NCBI GenBank assembly: GCA_003339415.1
Contig: PDHQ01000200.1
Coordinates: 1 to 63,242, forward strand
Length of the DNA stretch: 63,242 nt
Direction of reading: 5' to 3'
DNA from: Ophiocordyceps camponoti-saundersi (nom. inval.)
Lineage: Eukaryota > Ascomycota > Sordariomycetes > Hypocreales > Ophiocordycipitaceae
Below are positions 55,194 through 63,242 of this stretch, piece after piece. A program made the position numbers and the translations under genes. The notes under the pieces are model-generated. The model was not told the origin of the DNA. It made no database searches and saw nothing but the letters and a program-made list of their open reading frames with translations. Position 1 is the stretch's first letter; every line of letters begins with the position of its first letter.

Positions 55194-56537
55194 TATAATA
55201 ATCTAAGATATAAATACTAGTTAAAAGTACTATTCTTATTATATAAGCAGTATTTATTATATAAACAGCTTAATAATATATTTTATATAATAAAGTAAAA
55301 ATACTAGTATCTAATATTTAAATTATAGCTAAACCTCGGAAGGTTAAATACCGGATAATAAGATAAGATAATAAAAATAAGAATAACGAATAAAATTCCT
55401 AAGATAAGAAAAACAGTTAGAGACAGTTAAAAACGGAAAGAAATATTAGCTATTATAAATAAAGAATTATCTATTATAATTTATTATTAACTTAGAAGCT
55501 AATAAAAGGTAATAGAATAGAATAAAGCTATTCTATTTACTAAGAGAAATAGTAGATTTAAAATTAAAAGTTAATTTTAAAGTAGGAATTTAATTTTAAA
55601 GTAAAAGAATATAATAAAAACAAATAAAATAAGATAAAGCTATTCTATTCGCTAAGGGATATAGTAGATTTAAAATTAAAGGTTAATTTTAAAGTAAAAG
55701 AATATAATAAAAGCAAATAGAATAAGATAAAGCTATTCTATTCGCTAGTATATTTATAATATAAAGCTTCTACGGTATTCTATAGCTTTCTAACTAGCTT
55801 ATATAATTAGATAGTTTCTTAGAGAAGGAAAACTATAAAAGGAAGGCTTCCTTCCCTCGAAGGGTCTTTCCTTTCCTTCTTCTTTAAGCTTTTAATCTAA
55901 ATAATTTACACCTTAAAAGCCTACTCTCTATAACTTTCCCCTACCTTATAAGATATTCCTATTTAGGAAGTTTTTACTTATTTATACTTTATAAATTTCC
56001 TATTCCGGCTACTTACTGCCCGGTTAAAGTAAGTAAAGCCCCTTACCTTTTTATTACCCTTTTTCTCTTTTTATTTTTAGAAGCTTAGATTAAGGGCTAT
56101 AGGTAAGATTAGGTAATTACAGGTATAATCTATAATATATTAAAAGCTTCTTTACTACTATAACTGCCTTATAAGTATAAAGAATAAGAAGAGAGTATGC
56201 TAAAGAATTCCTTTCTTAGAAAAACAGAGAAAAACAGAAAAATAGAAAAACAGTACTTTTTTAATCGCATATATCTCCACGGAAATAAAAGGTAAAAATC
56301 CACTTTTTTCTTTCCTAATTAGGAAATAAGCGGCGCTACCTAGTAGTATTTAATATATCTAATATAACCTCCCCTACACCCCCCTATATTACTACTAATC
56401 TTAGATATATTATAGATATTAGTAAGGTCCCGAGACCTAAATATTATAGCGGGAAAGATAATAATTTATAAGCGTTTTTAACTAATATTAGAGCTTACTT
56501 TAGGCTCTATTCCTCCGCTTTTTATAATAAACTTATA
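55194..56537 (+). mobile_element. gypsy1 copy, inverted: LTR plus start of gag region
   Basis: Plus-strand copy of gypsy1. The LTR runs from 55194 (tataataatctaag) to about 56139, then internal sequence matching the reverse complement of about 10610 down to 10230 (ttaaaagcttctttac and onward). Homology stops near 56537. The LTR is about 946 bases rather than 868 because of an internal tandem duplication (about 55522-55722) and a short deletion near 56128. No intact frame. Confidence 0.8.
55522..55722. repeat. Tandem duplication inside the gypsy1 LTR
   Basis: Two adjacent units of about 95-110 bases, each with aaagctattctatt, tagatttaaaattaaa and gttaattttaaagta blocks. The two left LTRs carry a single unit. 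Confidence 0.7.
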
Positions 56538-59500
56538 TATTAAATAGGCTGTTCGTTACTAGTAACGTAAGGGTCCTAAAAAGGAGTATATTATTATAAT
56601 TACCCTTTCGTATATAATATATAAGAAGGGTAGCTATCTAAATACCTAATCGAACGTATAAAGTAATAGTAAGGAATATAAAAAGTAGAGTAAGGAGTTA
56701 TAAGATTAGAAGGATCTTATATAAAAGTTCCTTATAACTTAGGAAGGCTATATAAAGGGATAAGGCTATAAGGATAATATAAGGCTATTAAGGTATTATA
56801 AGATACCTTAATACTTATAGTTTTTCTTTATAATATACTATACGGCTTCCTTAGTAAGCGCTCGGTAATAGCAGGCAGTTATAGCGCTTATACGGTTAAG
56901 GTTATCGCGTAGCGAGAGCTATTATATAGTGCGGAGTATTATATAAAGTCTTCTCGTATAAGGAGATATTCGTATAGCGGGTAGGAGAAGATTACTTATC
57001 GAGAGAGTAATTTATCGGCTTTATACGCTTAAGATTAGTATCGTTTTAAAGCTTAAAAGTTTTATACGTAGTAGAACTCGTAAGCGTAGCTAAAAGTATA
57101 GGAGAGAGAGAGTGCGAGGAAGGTAGCTAGTTAGTAGAAATTTTCAGGCTACTATTTATAGCTAGTAAGTCCTGCTAATTATAAGAAATACCTTCCTTTT
57201 CCTTTTATACGAAAGAAAAATTCTTCCCTTTTTTATCCTTTATAATAGTAGCCGTAATAATACTATTACTATTATAACTATTATTATTATTAGTCGCTAC
57301 TATAGCCGCTATCTCCTCGTATAATAATAAAGAATAAGAAAAAGAAGAATAAGAAGTTATATAATAGCTATATTTATTATTACGATCCTTAGGCGCCTTC
57401 CCTTTTCTAATAAGACTATTACTATTACCTTTAGGAGCGACGACGCTATCTACGCTAAGTTCCTCTAAGTAGCGATTAGCGTATATATTCTCTTTATATA
57501 AGGTATTTTCGTAAATATAAGCTAATTATACGGTAAAACGAGGAACGTTACTACTTTTTAGCGACTCTTTATAACGTAGCTTTACGCCTTCGCGCCGGAG
57601 AGGCGGCTATTAAGCTTATCTTTAAAGTTATACGCTGCCTTAGCTATTATCGGGCGGTAATAATTTAGTTAGCCGGTTAGTTCTTAGCGTAAGGCCCCTA
57701 CGCTTATTACTATTTTTATTATAATAGCGGTCTATTCTTAAGTTACCGCTATATTCGCGGCTATTAGGGCGGGGCTTATAAGCCCTATATTTAAGATTCG
57801 AAAGGCTAGTATTATAATTACTTCCGGTTATACGATAATAAGAACGAAGACGAGGATAAGGAAGAAGATAATAATAAAAAAGAAAAGGATAAGGACGAAG
57901 ACGAAGACGAAGAAGACGATAATAAGGATAATAATAATAAGGAGGAAAAAAAGGGGGCTAGGGAGGAGGAGGATAAGTTAGATAATAACTCTAATAAAAA
58001 AGAGGAAGATAATAAAGATAACGATAATAATAATAATAACGATAAACTTATTATATTACTAGCGGTCCGTTCTCGCTATTATTAGGCGATATAAGGTAAA
58101 GAGCGGCGGCTATTTTATTCTTTTCGTACGGCGTTAAATTTATAAGCTTAAGAGGCGGCGATAATAGCGCAAGTTTTTTAATAATTATTTTTATCTTAAT
58201 TATAATCTTATTTATTATAACTAGTTATATAAAAGCGTTATTCGGGCTTTTCTTTATTATAGCGTTTACTAAGTTATCTTTATTATTAATCTAAAATATT
58301 TTAGTAATTTCTTTTCTTTCGTATAATTTACGTAAAGCTATAATATCGATTATAAGCCTCTTCTTTCTTATATTACTAAGCTTAACTAAGTAGTTATAGA
58401 GGGAGTATAAGTTTATATAAAGTATAAGAAGGATATCCGGTAAGGAGAGACTATATACGATTTTCTAAAGCGTAATATTAAAGGCGATATTATTATTAAT
58501 TCCTTATACGATACCGTATAATTTACTTATAAGTACGCTATATATTACTCTCTTATATTTTATTAAAAATTAGTATACGATATTATTATAAATAAAGACT
58601 TTATTTTTTATATAAGCTACCTCTTTACTTAATATAATTACGAATCCTATCTATAAAGATAGGTTTTTATTATTCGTAAATAAGCTATTAGTAAAAATCT
58701 AAAGCTTCGTATAGGGGAGGTTAAGAGGAATAAAATATAGTCCCCGGTTAGCGTTCTTAATCTATTATTATACGCGGGCGTTTAGGGTATTATAATCTTC
58801 CTTCGTTAGTTTCTAAACTTAAGTAGCGGCTAAGAGGTTATATATTACTTTAGGCTAGCAGATTAATAAGATATACGCTCCTCGTGCGCGTTATAAGAGG
58901 TACGCTTATAGAGCGTTTTCTTTAGCTAGGTTAATAACTTATAATACCTTAGCTTATCCCTTTTATATAAAAAGAATACTATCGCTTTCGAGGGAAATTC
59001 GTCCGCTATTAAATTCGATTAGCGTCTTATACGAGAGGCGTATTTTCGGCTTCGTACGAAGGTTTTATTACTTAAGGGATTCTTCCTTAAAGGCTAAGAA
59101 GGCAGGAGAGATAAAGGAGAGGGTATTATTAGTTTATATTTTTATAAGGCCGAAGGAATCCGGGCTAGTAAATATAAAGAGAAGGTATAAGTTATATATT
59201 AAAGTTATTATCTTTAAGTTTATATAGTAATACTTATAATATATTTTAAACTAGTAAACGCTTAATTTTACTATTTCGTATAGCAAATAATAGATATATA
59301 AAATAGTATTTTCCGGGAAGCAGTCTTATATCTCCTTCGGTAATTATACGAAAATTAGTCTTATTAGGTAATTATATAATTATATATACGCTTAGGTAAT
59401 ATTATATAGCTCTCCGTATATATTATATAACTATATAAGAGAAAGGCTTAGAGTAAGGATTAGTCTCTAGCTTATTTATAAAATTATAGGCGATTAAGTA

Positions 59501-60580
59501 AGTATAGTAGCCTTATCGGTATTAGCGTAGCTTTATATAATAAGTTATAATTTCTTATATAGCTTTATAATCTTATTTTTAATTTCTCGTATAAGCCTTA
59601 TATAGAAGATATATAGCTAGTTATACTTAGCTAAGTTATATTATACGAAGATAAAAATATCCTAAGCGGTAAAGCTATCGATTTTAGCGCGGTTTAATTC
59701 TTCGAACGGGAGGCTAAGGGTTATAATAATACTATCTTAACGGAGTTATATAGCGAGGGTAGTATTTTTTATTTCTTTCTCCGAGAGGAAAGTAAGGGAG
59801 ATAAATAAGTCTATTATACGATCGGTAAAATCCTTATATCTCCGCAGGCTATAACGCGGAATCTCGATAATAAATCTCTTCATATAAGTATTAGCTTTTT
59901 TCGTAAAAGCTTCGTTAAGCGGAAAATATAGCTTAATCTATATTATATAGAACTTAGTAAAGCTACTAGGAAAGTTTATAAAGATAAATTACCCTTTAAT
60001 TACTAAAAGTTTATACGGTTCTATTTAGCTATAGCGTTTACGCTAAACTATTACTTAAGAATAAAGGGGAAATATAAGGTTCTTATATAAGCGAGGTTTA
60101 TTTCGCATAGTAAGTATATAGCTAATATCTCTCTTCGTATAAAGTTCCTAAATTACCTTTATTACTTTTTAAATTATAATCGCTTATATAATAATATCTA
60201 AAAATAGGGGCGAGGTATTATAAATATAAGGGTATATACCGAAGATAAAGAGTATAAATATAAGGTTATTAGGTCTTACTATATTATTTAAGTATTTTAC
60301 CGTAAGCTAGAGGATTATATTATTATTAGCCTAGTCTTTAAAGTCTTCCTTAAGTATATTATACGTATATTAAAGAGAGATATATAAGCGTTTAACCTTA
60401 CTAACTACTTAGTGCGCCTCGATAAGTATTTCCTTATACGATAAACTAATAATTCGTGCGGAAGAATAGAATTTGTCCGAAGAGAAGTTTATACTAAGGT
60501 TATACGTAATAATATCCGGAGGGCCTTAGTAAATAGTTATTACGGCCGTAAAATATATTAACTAAATAATAGTATTAGCA
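56538..60580. mobile_element. Unclassified RIP-degraded relic
   Basis: Begins with a break in gypsy1 homology, close to a 14-base palindrome (cgttactagtaacg, 56555-56568). Dense in TACG. It contains a purine-rich strand at 57838-58046. Minus-strand frames give long readable stretches with stops, but I recognise no transposase, RT or integrase motif. Could be a transposon of a family I cannot name. Confidence 0.4.
57838..58046 (+). repeat. Purine-rich tract encoding an acidic Asp/Glu/Asn/Lys run
   Basis: About 70 codons, open on the plus strand, dominated by GAA, GAC, GAT, AAT and AAG. The reading is almost all D, E, N and K. Being purine-rich, it has little CpA to mutate, which may be why it survives. 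Confidence 0.6.
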
Positions 60581-63000
60581 CTATAAATAAAAATTCTAAG
60601 CTAAGGAGAAAGGAAAGAAAAGAGGAAAAACTCTTATAGGCGAAATCCTAGTAAAGTATATAAAGGTATATGCTAGTAGAGATAAGAGAGGGTATAAGGA
60701 AATCTTAGTAAAAGGTTAACTTTATTTCCGGGTAATTTCCTACTAAGGTCTTCTTAAGGATTTTACGATAAGGTTTCCGAGGTTACGTAACTATAGTTAG
60801 AAATCCTCGGAAATTACCGTAAAATATTTAGAGGAAATCCGTCGGAAATCCTCGGAAATTACCGTAAAATATTTAGAGGAAATCTATTAGAAATCCTCGG
60901 AAATTACCGTAAAATATTTAAAGGAAATCCGTTAGAAATCCTTAGAAATTATTATAAAATATCTAGAGGAAATCCGTATAATTACTAGCGCGTAATACTA
61001 CCCCCTAACGAAGGTCTTAATATACTTATTAAGATTAGTAATAGCGACTACGTAGCTAGGTGCTTAGGGAAATAGCTATATTATCTTAGTTATTATTCTA
61101 ATACTTACGATCCGCGGCGGCAGCTTTAACTTAATACTAGAGATTAATAGGCGGACTAGTAATATCTAGGAAATAGTTATAAAATTCCTTAAGAGCTATA
61201 AGCATATAATAGAAATTCCTAGCTAGGTATTATATCTCGTTTAGATCGTAACTATACTAGCAAACTTAATATTCTAACTAATAACGCTATTTAGTAACCT
61301 AAAATTAAAGGATCTGCTTAACCTCTTATTTTAATATATTATTAATATCTTTTAGCTTAGCGGGAGATATCTCTTACCTTAATAGCGAATTTATAGTAGC
61401 TTTCTAAAAGCGGTTAGTATAGAATAAGTTTATTATCTAGTAGCTATTTAATAAGTTAAGGACGTAGCTATAGCCTTATTCTTTAATAACTATAAAAAGT
61501 TCTAACTATTAAGCGTTTAAGCGTATTATAAGTGCGGTCGTAAAAAAGCCCTTACGACTAAGGAATACCTTATTACTAACTATAAAGTCTGCTAGGCGAC
61601 GCTTCCTATTTGCTTACGTTTCTTACTTATAGCGAGCTTTCTTAGTAGCAGCTCGAGCTTACTATTATATTTCCTACGCGCGGGCGACGAGTTTATAAGC
61701 TATAATAATTAGGCCTAAAGTAGTTAAGGGATCTAGGGGACTAGTTACCGAGAGGGGGTTTCGTATATCCTTACTAAGGGTAACTATAAGCGGTGCTATA
61801 CTAATCGAAGCGTGCTACGAGGAGTTATATGCGAAGTTTAGCGCGGGAAGGAAGGCACTTTAATTATCCTAATATTTATTCGTATAAAACCGTAGCTTCT
61901 AGTCTAAGTATTAGTTAGTTACCTCTACGCTTCTTTATATTTATAAATATAAGGTACTACCGTAGCGATACTTAATACTAGTTAACCGATTAATTTTACT
62001 AAGAAATTCTAAAACGAATAAGCTAGCATTATCGGTAATTTATATATTTAGTATACCGAAGAGATAATAAAGGTATCGGAAGTAGCGTTTAGTAAGCATT
62101 TCTATTATATCGTTTTTCTTATTTAGTAACGTAGCGATAATCTAACTTAGCTTATAGATAAAAGTTTAAATATAGTTATACTTAAAGCGGTCTTTTAGTA
62201 TAGCTTTCTTATCGTAAGCTATATACTCCTATATAGAAGTTAGAATAGGTAAAAGGTATAATAAGCTTAAAGTCTTATCTCGTAGGGCCTTATTCCTCTA
62301 ATACTTATAATAATTATAGATATATTAATAGATATCTTACTTTATTCCGGGCTAGTAGTAGTTTTACTAAAGTATTTAAGTAATCTTATTCTAGCTATTA
62401 TAAGCGAAGATAGCTAGCTTATATATATTCTAAATTAAAGTAATATAAAAGAAAAGCCTTTTTTAATTATCCTATTTAGGAATAACTAGGAGGTTACCGT
62501 AGAATCTAAAATCCTAGCTTGCGTTCTCCTCTTAGATTAGTTATACTAACTTTACTCCTAATAAGGTAAAATCTTCTCCGAGGCGGACTAAGGTAATTAT
62601 AAGGGTCGGGGTCGGGACTTCGAATTTAAAGCTTTCCGGAGGAATTATTATAAGCGTCCTTTCCTCTTTCTTATAGGCTTTTACGGTTAGAAGCTTAGCC
62701 GTTTTACGCGAGAGGGTATTAGCAGCTATATTTAACTAGCTAAGTTAATATAGGAAACGGATATCGAACTAAGTAAGGAAATCGGACTATCGAACTTAGT
62801 AGATAAAGAGTAATTTTTTCGTTATAAAGTAAACTAGAGCCTTATAGTCCGTAATTATATTAAACTTCTAACCGAGTAATTCTAGGTAAAAGTACTTAAA
62901 GCTTTATATAATAGCGAGAAGTTCGCGGTCTTAGATTAAGTATATATATTTAGCCGAGTTTATCGTTTTTAAGAAGAAGCTTATTAGCTTCTACGCTTAG
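60581..63000 (-). mobile_element. gypsy3: Ty3/gypsy relic with integrase and RNase H
   Basis: Minus-strand coding. RNase H-like sequence lies at about 62700-62990 (a block resembling ITDYKALVYF with RIP-type changes), and integrase at about 61950-62400 (CxxC-type zinc region, then a long core). A purine-rich tract on the minus strand (about 60998-61014) precedes a probable LTR start near 60990, with 45-base repeats inside the LTR. Stops are frequent. The RT part and 5' LTR lie beyond the window edge. Confidence 0.65.
60799..60978 (-). repeat. 4 x 45-base tandem repeats in the gypsy3 LTR
   Basis: Four consecutive 45-base units at 60799, 60844, 60889 and 60934. Each contains aaatcctcggaaattaccgt and aaatattt blocks; later units have additional C-to-T or G-to-A type changes. 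Position suggests U3 repeats near the LTR start. Confidence 0.8.
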
Positions 63001-63014
63001 CAGGGTTAGAAAAA

Positions 63015-63143
63015 AATCACTTATAAGTGATTATATAAGTGATTTTTCGTGATTTTTTTTTTCTATAATTTAAATCACTTATAAGTGATTTTTTTTATCC
63101 GTAATTTAAATTATATAAAAAAAATTATATTATAAGTGATTTT
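63015..63143. repeat. Cluster of palindromes, AATCACTTAT / ATAAGTGATT
   Basis: Perfect 18-base palindrome at 63015-63032 and 20-base palindrome at 63072-63091 of the same core (CACTTATAAGTG), plus half-site copies at about 63036-63045 and 63128-63143. CA and TG remain intact here although the surroundings are CpA-depleted. Could be the end of a small inverted-repeat element at the window edge. Confidence 0.7.
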
Positions 63144-63242
63144 TTTAAAAAAATCATTTATAATTTTTTATAATTTTTTCTAAAAATAGATTTATATAAA
63201 TTTTCTAATTAAGAATAATAAATAACGCTTATAAAAGCTAAG

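Larger units (their letters stand above)
54930..63242. other. Right RIP-degraded repeat block
   Basis: Same CpA/TpG depletion as the left block, with TA-rich triplets and frequent TACG. It contains an inverted gypsy1 LTR copy, an unclassified relic, gypsy3, and a cluster of palindromes at the window edge. No intact coding frame. Confidence 0.9.

Noticed and set aside
60799..60978. CRISPR-like array
   Set aside because: Units are directly adjacent 45-base tandem repeats with no spacers, and the organism is a fungus.

Overview
This window looks like a filamentous ascomycete, probably a Sordariomycete close to the insect- or nematode-associated Hypocreales. Reasons: short GT-AG introns of about 45-75 bases with CTRAY-like branch sites, CT-rich leaders before start codons, a fungus-type fucose lectin, a secreted tyrosinase, a long enterotoxin-A-like ADP-ribosyltransferase gene, and repeat blocks nearly emptied of CpA/TpG, the mark of repeat-induced point mutation (RIP). 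The species assignment is inference; nothing here identifies a species directly.

The window has three parts. (1) About 1-18760 is a RIP-degraded transposon graveyard with a nested structure that target-site duplications let me resolve. A plus-strand Ty3/gypsy element (called gypsy2 here) was split by a minus-strand Ty3/gypsy element (gypsy1, 1565-13258, 868-base LTRs, TSD ctaag). gypsy1 was then hit twice by a 1776-base LTR element with 210-base LTRs and only a Gag-like zinc knuckle (5212-6987, TSD ctttt; 11433-13208, TSD tataa). (2) About 18760-54900 is a gene island of normal composition. (3) About 54900-63242 is RIP-degraded again: another gypsy1 LTR in inverted orientation, an unclassified relic, and a third minus-strand gypsy element (gypsy3) whose LTR carries 4 x 45-base repeats.

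The island holds 14 genes with good support. In order: secreted tyrosinase (-), DMT/EamA transporter (-), small secreted Kex2-site protein (-), PPPDE-thioredoxin-PUL protein (+), secreted or anchored PTP-like phosphatase (+), enterotoxin-A-like ADP-ribosyltransferase (+), a conserved 101-aa two-exon protein (-), CobW/ZNG1-like GTPase (+), a hypothetical protein (-), an SLC12 cation-chloride cotransporter (-), an AVT-type vacuolar amino-acid transporter (+), an Aim32/Apd1-like thioredoxin-like ferredoxin (+), a fucose-specific lectin (-) and phosphoserine aminotransferase (+). Housekeeping genes are mixed with host-interaction candidates (toxin, phosphatase, small secreted protein, lectin, tyrosinase). 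Intron positions were worked out by hand from frame, splice signals and family motifs. One degenerate coding relic (about 50.5-51.2 kb) and one ORF remnant (about 31.0-31.35 kb) are also present.

Most worth following up: the gag-only LTR family with two full-length TSD-bounded copies, the phosphatase/ADP-ribosyltransferase pair, and the unclassified relics in the right repeat block. I see no tRNA, rRNA or CRISPR array that I can support.
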